Origin: Conus ventricosus
Taxonomy: Eukaryota > Mollusca > Gastropoda > Neogastropoda > Conidae
Direction: 5' to 3'
Length of the DNA stretch: 64,000 nucleotides
Assembly: GCA_018398815.1 (NCBI GenBank)
Contig: CM031628.1
Span: forward strand, 9,108,056 to 9,172,055
Under the pieces are notes generated by a model. It was given only the letters and a program-made list of their open reading frames with translations. It was not told the DNA's origin and did no database searches. This document shows positions 1 through 11,070 of this stretch, piece after piece; the stretch's first letter is position 1; every line of letters starts with the position of its first letter. Both the position numbers and the translations under genes were made by a program.

Positions 1-310
1 ACCTAGCACACGCATACTGTTTTTCTGATCAAAATTCATCATCGAATTATCATATTAACAGATAGAAGTGCATACTGGCAAAAGTCAGGGTGAACAGGAA
101 GAATAGTGGTCAGATTGTTAACAAAGAATCATAACCACCGGGAGAGAGCTTTGGCCATATGATGGCAAGCAAACTACTACACAGAATAATCATTCAATGT
201 CACCAAGTATTTGTACAAAGTTACCATGTTAGCCCACATGGCATACATAAAATCAATACATAAATTCGAAATGTAAAACATAGTTCCAACTCACCTTTCC
301 TGGGAATGAA
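1..310. repeat. Diverged direct repeat, copy 1 (partner 4005-4330)
   Basis: This segment and 4005-4330 share many short blocks in the same order: a CATACTGTTTTT block, TTAACAGATAG, TTGTTAACA, GGCAAACAAACTA-like, GATGTCACCAAGTAT and ACATGGCAT-like blocks, ending in ACTCAC(C/A). Read on the minus strand, the right edge of each copy looks like a splice donor (AAAG|GTGAGT here, AACT|GTGAGT in the partner). The copies may therefore flank duplicated 5' exons of a minus-strand gene lying to the left. No protein was recognised in the adjoining sequence. The homology is seen directly; the exon idea is inference. Confidence 0.55.
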
Positions 311-800
311 ACAGTAGTCTTAGACTGGAGATCTAGAAGTACCAGCAGGGTACCAGGCCTTCTTTCTGGTCGTCCCTTTGTCTTTCACTGTTCTGATCAA
401 TGGCAGTCTTGAGGGGTCAGTGAAGTTGCGACTCTATGTGTCTCGTATATGTATTCTAAACTGTCAAATCAGGTTTCTGCTCTGGCTGACGAAAGTATCA
501 GTCAAACACTTGGAGTGAGAGGGGGAGGGATCTATTCTTATTATCATTCACCTCGGAAATTGTTTGAACTTAATCAGCTCCAGCTCACTGCAGCGGTTGG
601 TTAATTTATGCATCCGTATACCACAAATGTTAATTCAGACATCGCAAGTAAACGCAGTGACATCATTGTCACCGATCGGCGGTAGTAAATCAGCCGTCCA
701 TGTGTTTGGAGTAATGGTAGTTCGGAGATAGAGTGCATGTGCGCGTGTGCGTATGCATATGTGTATTTGTGTGCGAGAGTGCGTGTGTAAGACTGGGGTT
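311..800. other. Non-coding stretch, possible minus-strand 5' exon flank
   Basis: There is no convincing coding region. Roughly 350-480 resembles 4360-4450 (shared TGTTCTGATCA/GGTGATCAGT and GTGAAG blocks), which extends the direct repeat described for 1-310. The end (about 730-790) is a short imperfect GT-rich tract. Confidence 0.35.
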
Positions 801-2450
801 TTGGTTAAGGTGGAAGGTTAGGCTAGGTAGGGGGCTGGGGAAATAAGACATACAATATTTTTGAATTTAAATCTTTACTTGTTGAGGGGATGGGAGCGGG
901 AGGTTGGTTTCGTTCCCGATTGTTACCCTTTTGTTACTTCGGTTCTACACCAGAGAAGGCAGGGCAGGATATCGGCTGTTGTTGTGTTGTCAAGTCTGTG
1001 AGTTGTTGTGGTAAATTGTCGTGTTGTTGCACGAGCAACAACTAGTCCGTTGGTCGGGCGTGTCAGCTCTGCGGAGGGATACGCTGCTCTGACCAATCGC
1101 TGTTTTGTGTTGTGAGTAGAGTTCGCTTGATTCCGACCAGGACGGAATGCGTTGGGGTAGCTTCACTTCGGTCCCTGGTGTTCGTCGGAGTGGACGTGCC
1201 TTGTAGTTGCGGCGGGAGCGCAGTTAGTCGAGCTGAGTGACTTTGAGTCATAGTTAGGGCCAGGTCCTCGTCGGGTCTGGTGTGCCCTTGGCCTGTGCCG
1301 GGTTCTGTATCGTCTTCGTTGGCAGCCACTTGTAGCCAGTTGTAGAACTGGTGTGGTTGATCGTCTGTCTGTCCAGTTGTGTCAGCAGGTATCCTGCTCC
1401 GTCCTGAGGCTGGGGCCAGACCACCGCAGTCTGCTGCCGCGTGCCGGCAGGTGAGCGGTGTTTCCCGTTGCCTGCTGCTTTCCCGGGAGAGGGAGACCAT
1501 CCGGGCCGTCTGTGAAGCAGCTCTCCTCCTGCTACCGGGGTTCTTCCGGGAGTTCTCCAGGCACCTGTTGCTCTTCCCTGTTCGGGCGTCCTGTGAGAGG
1601 GCATTGCACCAGGCCTTCCCTCACCCTCAGGGTCTGGCGGGGCTTTCAGAGGAGGAGGAGTCCTTCGAGCCCCGGACTCGTCGAGAGGGCGTCTGGTGTG
1701 CGTTGGGTGTCGTGCCCAGCGCGGGAGAGGAATCAGTCTGCGAGGAGCCACAGTCAGCGCCGGGGTGTGTGGAGTCTTCGGGGAGAGGTCGGACTGCGGG
1801 GAGGCCACAGTCAGCGCCGGGGTGCAGAGTCTTCCAGGGAGGTGTCAGCCTGCGAGGGGCCACATACAGCGCCAAGGATTGGAGCTTTCCAGGCCGGGAT
1901 GGGTTGTCCCAGGGTTATGGTAGAGAGGGTGTAGCGTTAGGGAGTAGGGTTAGGGGTGTTAGCTACTGCCTCCTTTTGGGACATAGTAGCCAGCACGGTG
2001 TAGGGTACTTGTTGCTGCCTCCCTTAGGGACGCAGTGACCAGTCCGGTAGTGGTCCCGGGTCAAAAGAGAAGGGTGGGTCCTGGGGAGAGGTGCGGGTGG
2101 TAGTAGTTTAGAGATTAGAGTCCCTTGGGTTAGTCCTTGTCCCTAGTATTTAGCCACCACGTGTGCGGGCTATCTCTGCGTCCCTAGGTCGCAGTGATAT
2201 ACCGCAACTGGTGATTTAGCATAGGTTAAGGTTCTCGGGGTCGTAGTAGGGTAGTGTGGGTCAGTGAAGAAGTGGGATACCGGTGTGTGGTTGTGGATGG
2301 ACGTGAGTGGTGGCGCCATAGTGTGTGTGTGTGAAATAAAGAAGTGCGCATGATTGTAAAGCTGTGTTAGTGTGCTGTGTTGTCTGCTTTAGTGTGTGAT
2401 AGGCGTGGGTAGGGGTGGTAGGGCCGTCCGGCTTAGAGACCGTGACAATC
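800..2450. other. GC-rich segment with internal short repeats, identity unknown
   Basis: This stretch is distinctly GC- and CpG-richer than its surroundings. It holds open frames on both strands with no recognisable domain, as expected for GC-rich non-coding DNA. Around 1738-1880 a block of about 55-60 bases containing CACAGTCAGCGCCGGGGTG recurs about three times. Around 1960-2200 a module with the pattern CTGCCTCC..TTAGGGACGCAGTGACCAG recurs in diverged form. An AATAAA lies near 2336. It could be a CpG-rich promoter, or a long terminal repeat of a retroelement; no primer-binding site, polyprotein or flanking duplication could be found to settle this. Confidence 0.4.
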
Positions 2451-3395
2451 ATTTACCAGGGGTCTTCAGCCCACATGAAAGAGAGGATGGGAGGGGGGGA
2501 GGGGTAGTGCAGAGAGCAGGAACATGCCTTTGTGTCATGAGATAGGAGGGGTGGTGGTGAAGATAGCACTGGGAAGGGGGGGGGGGTGTAGGGAGATAGA
2601 CAATTGTTACAATGCAATGTAAATTTTCCAGCTGCGTAGTGCACCAGTGTGGGAGTGCGGGAGTGTTGAAAGGGAAAGGGAGGTAGGCTGATAAGAATGA
2701 TGCGGAGCGTGGCATGACGTAATTTTCTCTTGTAAGAGATAGTGAGTCAGGCGGTTCACACCGTTCTAAGGGGGGGGGGGGGGGGGGGGGGTGAGAGGGG
2801 AGAGTGGGCATAGATTTGAAACCTATTCTTTGATTTGGGGTTTGAGTGGGACCGATCGGATGGGTTTGTCAAGCGTTTTGTGACAGTGGGTAGGTGTAGT
2901 CCTCTAGGGGAAAGACTCTAAATGTTTTCTCTATCAGAGTTATATTAAAATTTCACCTCCACCCACTCTCTTACAAGTTATGGAAGGAGCAACGTTTTGG
3001 TACTAGTCATAGAAAGAATTTTTGCTCAGGACTGTTAAAAATACTCAAGACAGGCTCAAGAATAATTCTCCTTGGGCTTGTGCACTTAAAACTGCTTGTA
3101 ACTCTGAGTGACAGACCTAGAGGTAAGTTCAAACATTCAATACTGTATGAACAACAAACTTTGACAAGTTAAGTGTACGTTCACACATCAACTTTACTTA
3201 TGCATACAAGTGTAAAATATACAAATCAATTTTAGTTAAAGTCTATGTTTGGGCTGACTTTTCCCCACGTTATCTCATCAATAAGAGAGGGGAAGTTCTG
3301 GATGAGTTGAGTTAGAATCTACTTGGAATATCAGAGCGAATCTGATGTTGGAGAGGATAGTGGCTCTCTCTCCAGTTGTTGGTGACTGGTCCACC
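2451..3395. other. Non-coding stretch with poly-G tracts
   Basis: There are G-runs at about 2575-2587 and 2770-2791 and G-rich sequence between them. The rest is AT-rich with no supported gene. Around 3342-3358 a TTGGAGAGGATAGTGGCT block also occurs just after the F exons near 48.88 kb and 51.04 kb, so a fragment of that repeat family is present here. Confidence 0.45.
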
Positions 3396-3399
3396 ATAT

Positions 3400-3600
3400 A
3401 TACAGGCAGGCTGATCTGTTGGGAATGTGGTGCTGGTGACTTGTACACCTTGTACACAGGCAGGCTGATCTGTTGGGAATGTGGTGCTGGTGATTTGTAC
3501 ACCTTGTACACAGGCAGGCTGATCTGTTGGGAATGTGGTGCTGGTGACTTGACCACCTTGTACACAGGCAGGCTGATCTGTTGGGAATGCGGTGTTGGGC
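3400..3600. repeat. 54-bp minisatellite, about 4 copies
   Basis: The unit begins CAGGCAGGCTGATCTGTTGG and ends TTGTACA; it recurs about four times with few differences. Because 54 is a multiple of three, the plus strand reads as an 18-residue Cys-containing repeat (TGRLICWECGAGD) and the minus strand is open as well. No start context, splice signal or homology supports translation. Confidence 0.8.
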
Positions 3601-4004
3601 TGATGGCAGGCATCCCTGTGGACATGGATAGAAACCCAGGATCTATTCACAAAACAGAATCTGGTTTGTTCTTAAGAACAAGTTCTCACAAGTTGTCACA
3701 AGTACAAGTTGTCGAGTTCTCACACCTGACCTCTGGTTTTTAATAAATGCGTATGATCTCAGCTCACAAAGGATTACGCTAGCATAACTATATCTGCCTT
3801 GAATTTAGTCCTTCACTCAGATTTTGAGTGAATTTTAACAAGTGGTAGGAGACAGTAATAAAATGCTGAACAATTGAAGACAAACAACTCTTCCATATTT
3901 CTTGAAGTTACCTGGAATACACTTAGCCTGAGTACAAATGCCGATTAGACTTAGAGTCACGTACTAAAAGCAGTAGGACAATCTAACAGACTTTACCCAG
4001 TACA

Positions 4005-4330
4005 GGCATACTGTTTTTCCTGTCAGAAGGTAACATGCCAATATCATCTTAACAGATAGTATAAAATGCTGGGGAAAAGCAATATTGTTAACATAGAATG
4101 TTAATCAAGAACTTAACACTTTTACAATAAAGTTAATCAAGCAACTTAACACTTTTTACCAAGTTGTGGCAAACAAACTATTACATACAATACGCATTTA
4201 TCATCCTGATAGATGTCACCAAGTATTGGCATAAAGTTAACTGGAAAACATATGGCATGTATACAAGCAATGCATAGTCTCAAGACTTAGAAACATAGTG
4301 TCGACTCACAGTTCTTCTGGGTTGATCAGT
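4005..4330. repeat. Diverged direct repeat, copy 2 (partner 1-310)
   Basis: See the entry at 1-310. This copy has an extra internal duplication of a TTAATCAAG.ACTTAACACTTTT block around 4091-4152. Its right edge reads as a possible minus-strand splice donor. Confidence 0.55.
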
Positions 4331-5586
4331 GAAATCTTACACAGGACTCAGAGTACGAAGATGAACTCGTGATATTACTTGGTTCACTGTTGGTGATCAG
4401 TCTTACAGCCTTCTGTGGAGGAGTGAAGTGAGGAGACTGGGTTCCTCTTTTTGTGTGCTGTGCTACACATCCAGTCCCTGATGTCTGTCTGACTGACAGG
4501 TGTCAGAGAAACTGACAGCCAAGGATCTCACAATAGAAAAAAGGGGGGATCTGGACTGGGACAAGTCATCACCCCATCACCTACAGTGTGAGGGATTTGT
4601 GTAGAAAATTTGTGAACACTATCTATTAGGTTTGGCATACGTTAAGTTTTCCCATGCAAAGTAACAAAGCTACATAGCCTGCACGTGCGTGAGACATGAC
4701 TGACAGATCACACGACCAGGGAGAAGGGGGAAGGGAAGGGGGTGGGGGAGGTTAACCGGTTTTCTCTGAAGTACACGGACTCCTTGCCCTTCCATGATTG
4801 GTTGCTGCAAAATCAGATACATGAGGGGGGACGGGAAGCGAGGGGAGGGGGGGGGGGGGTGAGGGGGCCATGCTACCACTATGGGTTGATGCGCTTCAAA
4901 GAAAACTGTGGGGAGAGAGTGAGAAGTGGGGTGGGGGGGGGGGGGAGGTTGAAGGATGTTCGAAAAAAGGCTGAAAATTGCCATAGATTACTAATTTTCA
5001 TTGCCTTTTGGGAAAAGGGAAAAAGAGAGAGAAAAAAGAGAGAAAAGAGAGAGAGGGGGAGGAGAGAGAGAGAGAGAGAGAAGGAGAGAGAGAGAGAGAA
5101 ATGGGAGGAGAACGGGGAAAAGAAAGGGGGGTGGGGGCTGGCCAATTGTCACACCACAAGTGCCAGAGCTACATTCTTGTAGAGAAGATGTCCAACGCAT
5201 AATTCAAAGTCAGACCAACTGTATTGCAGCTGTAGTCTAAACCGGTCCTGAATGACCGCCTGGCAAAGACAATACCTATTGCACTGCTTTGAAATCACAC
5301 AAGAAAGGACCAGAAAATATAGTCGTCCTAGAACATACCCTTTGCACCACTTTTAAATCAAACAGTCCAAGAACTGTAGTCTGTCAAAGTCGATAGCATC
5401 CTTTCTGCATGTCTTTTTGTGAAAACAATATTTCAGATTTTGAATATGTCTACCAGAGAATTTCCACGAAAGGACTGCAGGGCGTTTACATCGCACTCAG
5501 TGAAATCTGTCTTTTCGTACTATATTGCATAAGGTGGGGCTTTCTAACGAACATCGACCCCTAATTCTCAGATCTGACCATCTGCA
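4331..5586. repeat. Non-coding stretch with a purine-rich GA/G tract
   Basis: About 4725-4950 holds several long G-runs. About 5025-5135 is an almost pure purine tract dominated by (GA)n. Open frames on both strands follow from the low complexity. About 5140-5586 is ordinary unique sequence without a recognisable gene. Confidence 0.65.
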
Positions 5587-5600
5587 TTGTTTGTGTGTGT

Positions 5601-5652
<52 letters not shown>
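5587..5652. repeat. (GT)n microsatellite
   Basis: About 30 GT units with one interruption. Confidence 0.9.
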
Positions 5653-5784
5653 GTGTTGAAATTTTGTGGTCTGGAAGAGGAAATAGAGGCTCAAGAAAGG
5701 TTAATACGAAGTGTTATGTGTGATCGTCCTAAATTCCGACCACTCAGATTTCAGTCCTCTATTTTATGCTCCGTTCTTTGCTTT

Positions 5785-5911
5785 CTTGTTGTTGTTATGT
5801 TGTTGTTGTGTGTTGTTGTCCTTCTTCTTCCTCTTCTTCCTCTTCCTCCTCCTCCTCCCCTCCTCCCTCCTCCTCCTCCTCTCTCCTCTTCTTCTTCTTC
5901 TTCTTCTTCTG
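5785..5911. repeat. Pyrimidine-rich (CTT/CCT)n tract
   Basis: A GTTGTT stretch is followed by CTT and CCT triplets, giving polypyrimidine on the plus strand. It abuts the 3' end of the minus-strand LINE at 5920. Confidence 0.8.
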
Positions 5912-5919
5912 TGGTCAGT

Positions 5920-7015
5920 TTTTATTGATTGCATCAGATCTTCATATCCTGTCGCCACAAGGAATCCTACAGTCTTCTCCAGATCTTGACTGCTGCCCCA
6001 AAGCTGCATGTGCAGCTCTGCAGCCTCTAGCCAGGTTTGACATCGTATAACTGAGCTGGACAGTGTTGGAGGATGTGTTCTGGAGTCTGAAATCCAGCAC
6101 CACATGAACATTCCTCTGTGTGGACAATCTTAATTTGGTTGAGGTGGCTCAGCAGTCAGCAGTGGCCGATTCCCAGTCTGAAGAGGACATATCTGGAGCA
6201 GATGGATTGGATCAACACCAACTGTCTGCACCAGCCTTCCTTCCGCTGGTTTTGGTGTTGGTTGTGGATGACAGGCTTGGCCTGTCTGTAGGTCACCAGG
6301 TGGCTGAACTGCTCCATACTGCTGCTGCCCTGGACAGAGCGTCAGCCTTCTCATCACAGTGACTGCATGGTGGGATGGAATCCACTAGAGTTAATGGTGG
6401 ATCGTCTTGAAGAGCATATATAGTCTTTTTCAAAAAAGTTTTTAGCTGCTGTTTGCTTCTGTTGCTCTGAAGTCCTGCAGCAGAAACTGCAGTCAGTGAA
6501 GAAAGCAATGTCGGGTGGTGGTTGTTTGACTTTCTGAACTTGTGCAGCATGGAGCAGAACTGCTGACTCCACTCTGTAGTTGGAGGAAAATTTCTAGTCA
6601 GAAAGGCTCTGGGGGTCAGTCTTCATCAGAGTGTTTGAAGAAGATGCGTGCTCCTCCGTTCTTCACTGCTCCCTTGAGGATTCACGCGGAACACGTGCGA
6701 CCACTCACTGACGTTTGTACTGGTCATCAATCATCTCCAGTGCCAAAGCTTTCAGCAGGGGTTTGGCAGTCCGTCTGTCTATGCCAAAGAGGTCGTCTGG
6801 CTCCTCAAAAGTCAGGAAGCATTTCCATTTCCTTTGAGGACATAGGCAGCAGGCTTTCATTTCGGCTGTGTAGGCTTTTGGAGAGGTAGTTGAGACTTTT
6901 CCACTTCAGCCTGTTCTTGGTGGGATTCTCTAATCTGGCATGCATTGGGTGGGGAGGGCATGCGTAGGAGATTCTCTCTATGGACGTAGACTTTCTCCTC
7001 ACCTCTGTCTTCAAG
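5920..7015 (-). mobile_element. Decayed LINE 3' part: end of RT, RNase H and C-terminal Cys domain
   Basis: Read on the minus strand from 7015 down to 5920, the frames together show the C-terminal half of a non-LTR retrotransposon ORF2. Around 6805-6950 is RLKWKSLNYLSKSL, typical of the linker after the reverse transcriptase. Around 6360-6520 lies an RNase H-like region with a DIAFFTDCS strand and a CDEKADALSRAAA block in place of the usual GNE.AD.LA. Around 6030-6120 is CSCGAGFQTPEHILQHCP, the C-terminal Cys/His motif, followed by a tail ending near TVGFLVATGYEDL. These pieces sit in different frames with stops between them, so it is dead. The RT catalytic core is absent (5' truncated). Placement in an RNase-H-bearing clade is by motif; the exact clade is unresolved. 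Confidence 0.8.
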
Positions 7016-7224
7016 GGGAAGAGATTGTGTATTTTGTTTGTTTATTTGCTTATTTCGTTGTTGGCCTTTTCAATGATTGTTTTTAAGAGTAGAGGGTTGT
7101 GTCAGCATAATGAATGATGCTCGGCTGCTTGCAGACTGAATGTTGTATGATATACTCAAATGGATTTCATGCGTGTTTGAATGAAAGTACTGCTTTGAGG
7201 GGAAACAACACTCGGTGGTTACAG

Positions 7225-7368
7225 ACACGTCACAGAGGGCCACGTGCACAGCTCCTGTGGCGACAAAGGGCGAGACAGCTGTGGTGACGTGTCACTATCC
7301 TCTGGATGTCAAACAGTCTGGAGAAACAGTGTCGATCAGTGTGGAACATTATCCCTTCACATCGTCAG
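7225..7368 (+). CDS. Ig-domain exon, first half (Ig-a)
   Basis: A 144-base exon with acceptor GGTTACAG and donor TCAG|GTTAGG, phase 1 to phase 1. The only sensible frame reads through TSQRATCTAPVATKG and GETAVVTCHYPLDV and ends EHYPFTSS. This is the N-terminal half of an immunoglobulin-type domain: a membrane-distal Cys (CTAP), the B-strand Cys (VVTC), and an HYP block that I associate with molluscan Ig proteins of the FREP/IgSF type. The second half is the exon at 9014. The intron between them starts with a very long GT repeat. An N-terminal signal-peptide exon should lie upstream but was not identified. Function (adhesion or recognition receptor) is inferred from domain type only. Confidence 0.75.
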
Positions 7369-7417
7369 GTTAGGTCTTCATTTAACGTCTATACACATTA
7401 TGTGATATTAGGTGCAG

Positions 7418-7434
7418 GTGTGTGTGTGTGTGTG

Positions 7435-7489
<55 letters not shown>

Positions 7490-7552
7490 CGTGCGTGTGT
7501 GCGTGTGTGTGGGCTGGGTATGTATGTGTGTGTATGTATGTGTGTGTTTGTG

Positions 7553-7590
<38 letters not shown>

Positions 7591-7671
7591 TGTGTGTGTG
7601 TGTGTGTGTGTGGTGTATGCGCACTTTGTGCGTGTGCGTGCGTGCGTGCGTGCGTGCATGCGTGTGTGTGT

Positions 7672-7746
<75 letters not shown>

Positions 7747-7806
7747 GAGTACATACGTGCTTGGCCATACGTACGCACATAAAGAAACGTGCACTGTGTC
7801 CTTCAT

Positions 7807-7886
<80 letters not shown>

Positions 7887-7982
7887 GTCTGTCTTTCTGT
7901 GTGTCTGTCTGTATGTATGTCCGTGTATCTGTCTGTCTGTCTATCTCTCTGTCTATCAGTATGTCTGTCTCTCAGCCTGTCT
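7418..7982. repeat. Compound (GT)n / (CT)n microsatellite in the Ig intron
   Basis: About 7418-7744 is (GT)n with GC and GTAT interruptions. About 7806-7880 is (CT)n, and about 7881-7982 is a diverged (CTGT)n tract. Multiple overlapping ORFs here are artefacts of the repeat. Confidence 0.95.
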
Positions 7983-8139
7983 TAAAATTCGTTTTCCCCC
8001 TCGTATCTAACTCTTCACTCGATTCATTTGTATGCCTGCACTGTTCTTACTAAGTTTTATTGTACATGTGTGCGAATACCGTGCTGAAACCATGCAAATC
8101 TTAGTGTGCAAGTCAAAGTGATGTGAAAATACAGTTGTT

Positions 8140-8575
8140 GTTTTCTTCTTCGTCTTCTCTCTCTTCTTCTTCTTTTCTTCTTCTTCTTCTTCTTCTTCTT
8201 CTAACCAGCCACCTTTCCCCATCTCCCTCCTTTCCTTTCCACCTCCCCTTTTCCAGTATCCCATCCTCCCCTTTCCATGTCCCCTCTCACCCCCTCCCCC
8301 TTATTCGGTCTTTCGGCCTCTCCTCTACCTTGGCCTTTTCTCCCCACCCTTTGCCTCAGGCCCTCTTCAGATCTCTTCAAGAACAAGATAAAGAGGAAGA
8401 AGAAGATGATAATGATGAAGAGGAGGAAGAGGAGGAGGAGGAGGAGGAGGAGAAGGAAGAGCAGGAGAACGAGGAGGAGATGAGGGGAGAGAGGAGGAGG
8501 AGGAGGAGGAGAAGCGAAGGAGGAAGAGAAGGGAGAAGAAGGAGGAGAAGGAAGAGAAGGAGATAATGAGGCGCA
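8140..8575. repeat. Polypyrimidine tract facing a polypurine tract
   Basis: About 8146-8300 is rich in CTT and CCT; about 8384-8570 is rich in GGA and GAA. The two are roughly complementary and lie less than 100 bases apart, so they could pair as a large imperfect hairpin. Intronic; no gene. Confidence 0.8.
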
Positions 8576-8581
8576 GGGAGT

Positions 8582-8654
8582 AATGAAATCATGGGATTGA
8601 ACCAATGGCCTTTCGGTTTTCAGGCTAACACTCTTCCACCTGAGGTATTCCAGC
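8582..8654 (-). pseudogene. tRNA-Phe-derived relic or SINE head
   Basis: On the minus strand an A-box-like TACCTCAGGTGGAAGAGTG (8629-8647), an anticodon-loop-like CCTGAAAACC (GAA, Phe) and a B-box GGTTCAATCCC (8593-8603) occur at the normal tRNA spacing. The acceptor arms do not pair well, so this is not a convincing functional tRNA. It lies inside the Ig intron, which fits a SINE head or a tRNA pseudogene. Confidence 0.5.
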
Positions 8655-8699
8655 TGACAACAAGCCCAGTGTTTTATATGAATCCCAACAGTAAATATT

Positions 8700-9013
8700 G
8701 ATGTCGACTCGCTTTGCTATAGCGCCCCATTACTGTCTGAATAATGCCACTCTCTTAGCATAAAATGTTTCCCACTCTATCTGCTTAGTTCGCCAAAGGG
8801 TCACCCTGCCAAATTTAGGTCAAACGGAAACTGGATTAGACTTCACCAGACAAACACACAGACAGACGGACAGAACGCGCCTTTATTGTGTGATACGTAT
8901 ATTTATGACCTAAGTTCAGTGCATATCTTTATCCAAGTACATGTATTGTTTCATTTATGTCAGTTTGTTCACTTGTTCACAAGGTGCTATGTATCTATCC
9001 ATGTTATTTTCAG
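8700..9013. other. End of the Ig intron
   Basis: No gene or repeat of note. The stretch ends in the acceptor TTATTTTCAG at 9004-9013. Confidence 0.5.
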
Positions 9014-9221
9014 GGTCTCCAGACAGTGAACATATTCTGGAATGCGAGTGGAATGGAAGGCTTCACCTGCTATGGAGACAAAGCAGAGTACAAGGTGGAG
9101 GGGAAGGATGTAGTGATCACCATCAAGAACGTCAACGAGGACAGCCAGGGCCATTACCTCTGTAAGATGATAATGAAGGGCCCCATCATCCATGGGGAAG
9201 CCTGTCAGCTTCGGCTGAACG
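9014..9221 (+). CDS. Ig-domain exon, second half (Ig-b), with a one-base frameshift
   Basis: Acceptor TTATTTTCAG and donor GAACG|GTGAGT bound a 208-base exon. Spliced from Ig-a (phase 1) it reads GSPDSEHILECEW, giving the expected C.W, but that frame then goes astray. One base over, the frame continues GFTCYGDKAEYKVEGKDV and NEDSQGHYLC and ends GEACQLRLN, the E/F strands with the classic D.G.Y.C. A phase 1 to 1 exon should have a length divisible by three; 208 is one base too long. The extra base lies around 9050-9060. It is either a sequencing or assembly indel, or an inactivating mutation. Cysteines at LEC, FTC, YLC and EAC match the extra-disulfide Ig layout. Confidence 0.72.
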
Positions 9222-9289
9222 GTGAGTGAGCTGTTGCTGCTACGGTTGAAGTCTGATGAGAAGGTGAAGGGAATGTGGTGCTGCTGAGG

Positions 9290-10293
9290 CTTTGACTCCT
9301 GCCACTACCACGTCTGCTGCTACTGTGGCTGCTACTTCTTCTGATGCTGTGTTTTTTCTTTCTATAGCTATCTTCGTTTTATACTTCTATTGTTCTATGG
9401 CTGCTGTTGGTACTACAGATACTGCAAATATTCCTGCTACTGCTACTACTACTACTACTATACTATACTGCTGCTGCTGCTGCTGCTACAACTGGTGGTG
9501 GTGGTTGTGGTAGTAGTGGTGGTGATGATGGTGGTGGTAGTGGTGGTGGTGGTGGTAGTAGTTGTGGTGATGATGGTGGTGGTGATGGTGGTGGTGGTGG
9601 TACTGCTGCTGCTGCTACAGCTACTGTTAGGAGCTAGTGGGATGGTGGGTTTGGGGGGATGGTGGGGATGGTACTGCTATTACCACTGCTAGTGCTACTG
9701 CAGCTTCTGCTGCTGCTACCACCATACTGTTACTGCTTCTTCCACTACTGTTACTACTATTGTTGTTGCTGCTGCTGCTAATGCTACTACTACTACTGTT
9801 CTGTACTACCACTACTGTGTTGCTATACCACTACTGTTACTACTTCTTCCACTGCTGTTACTACTATTGTTGTGCTGCTACTGCTAATGCTACTACTACT
9901 ACTGCTTCTGCTACTACTACCACTACTGTTACTACTTCTTCCACTACTGTTACTACCATTGTCGTGCTCCTGCGCTAATGCTACTACTACTACTACTCCT
10001 TTGCTACTACCACTATGCTGTTACTACTACTACTACTGCTACTACTACCACTTGGCTTCACAAGGGGAGTATTGTGCATGTTTATGTCTGTACCTTTTTT
10101 TTGTTTGTCGCTGAGGAAGGCATTTTGCCGAAAATTTCTTGTCCTGTTTTGTGTCGTGCATTAAATCGTCGTTACTTCACACTTTGTTTTGTGTGCTCTT
10201 CTGCTTTTTTGTCGTGTTTCAGTAACGCCGCAGTTTGTTTCATTTACCACTACTGCTGTTACTACTACCACCATACTGTTACTACTATGATTG

Positions 10294-10334
<41 letters not shown>

Positions 10335-10529
10335 AATTTACCCCTACTTCTGCTGGTAGTGATGGTAATGCTGATACAGCTACTGCCTCTGCTACTGCAC
10401 TGGTGGTGGTGGTGTAGTAGTCGTGGTGATGTTGTTATTGCTGCCGCCGTTGCTGCTGCTGCTACCACCACACCACTACTGCTACAACTATTACTACACT
10501 ACTTCTGCTACTACTACTACTGCTACTAT

Positions 10530-10563
<34 letters not shown>

Positions 10564-10660
10564 ACTTCTACTACTATTACAACTACTACCACTTCTAATT
10601 GTTCTTCTGGTGGTGGTAGCAGTGGTGGTGATGTTGCTACTGCTAATTACTACAACTAAC
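9290..10660. repeat. Compound trinucleotide repeats (CTG/CTA/GGT)
   Basis: Blocks of (ACT)n, (GCT)n, (GGT)n and (ACC)n recur over about 1.3 kb, interrupted at about 10065-10240 by non-repetitive sequence that holds the motif described at 10111. It is intronic. ORFs rich in Leu, Val, Thr or Ser are artefacts. Confidence 0.9.
10111..10136 (+). ncRNA. Hammerhead-like core motif (Penelope-type)
   Basis: The sequence reads CTGAGGA, then A-GGC-ATTTT-GCC (a 3-bp stem), then GAAA, followed by the self-complementary AAATTT. This is the C-U-G-A-N-G-A...G-A-A-A order of a hammerhead ribozyme core, with an added A before stem II and a palindromic stem III as described for Penelope-like elements. A related motif occurs at 34318. 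Activity cannot be judged, and no Penelope protein is present. Confidence 0.35.
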
Positions 10661-10679
10661 ACAGCTGCTGTAGTGAACT

Positions 10680-11070
10680 CTTTTGTATTGTACTGTACTG
10701 TACTGTACTGAACTGTATTGTAATGCATTGTACAGTGTGCTGTCTCGAGTTGAACTGCTTCCATTGTACTGAGCTGCATTGTACTTCATGGTATTTGAGT
10801 GTGTATATTGCATTACATAGTACTGTACTGTTTCATTTTTTAGTGTAGTGTATCCTATGTACGTTTTTGCTGTATTGTAATGTATTGTATTTTATTTACA
10901 GTAAGCTGTAGTGTTTCATTGTATTGCGCTGGACTGTATTGTACTGCAATGTATTGCGTTGTACTATGTTGTATTATATTGCATTATATCATTTCAACAG
11001 TAGTGTTTTACATTACTATACTGTACAACATGAATTATATTGCATTCCATAGCATGCACTGTACTGTCTA
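10680..11070. repeat. Degenerate TGTACTG/TGTATTG repeat
   Basis: Short TGTACTG, TGTATTG and TGCATTG words repeat irregularly over about 390 bases. No gene. Confidence 0.7.

Noticed and set aside
1379..2038. 219-codon plus-strand ORF in the GC-rich segment
   Set aside because: Overlapping ORFs exist in other frames and on the other strand, there is no domain, and the internal repeats are not in phase.
7306..8053. Cys/Val-rich and Thr/His-rich ORFs over GT and CA repeats, here and in all similar arrays
   Set aside because: Simple dinucleotide repeats have no stop codons; not genes.
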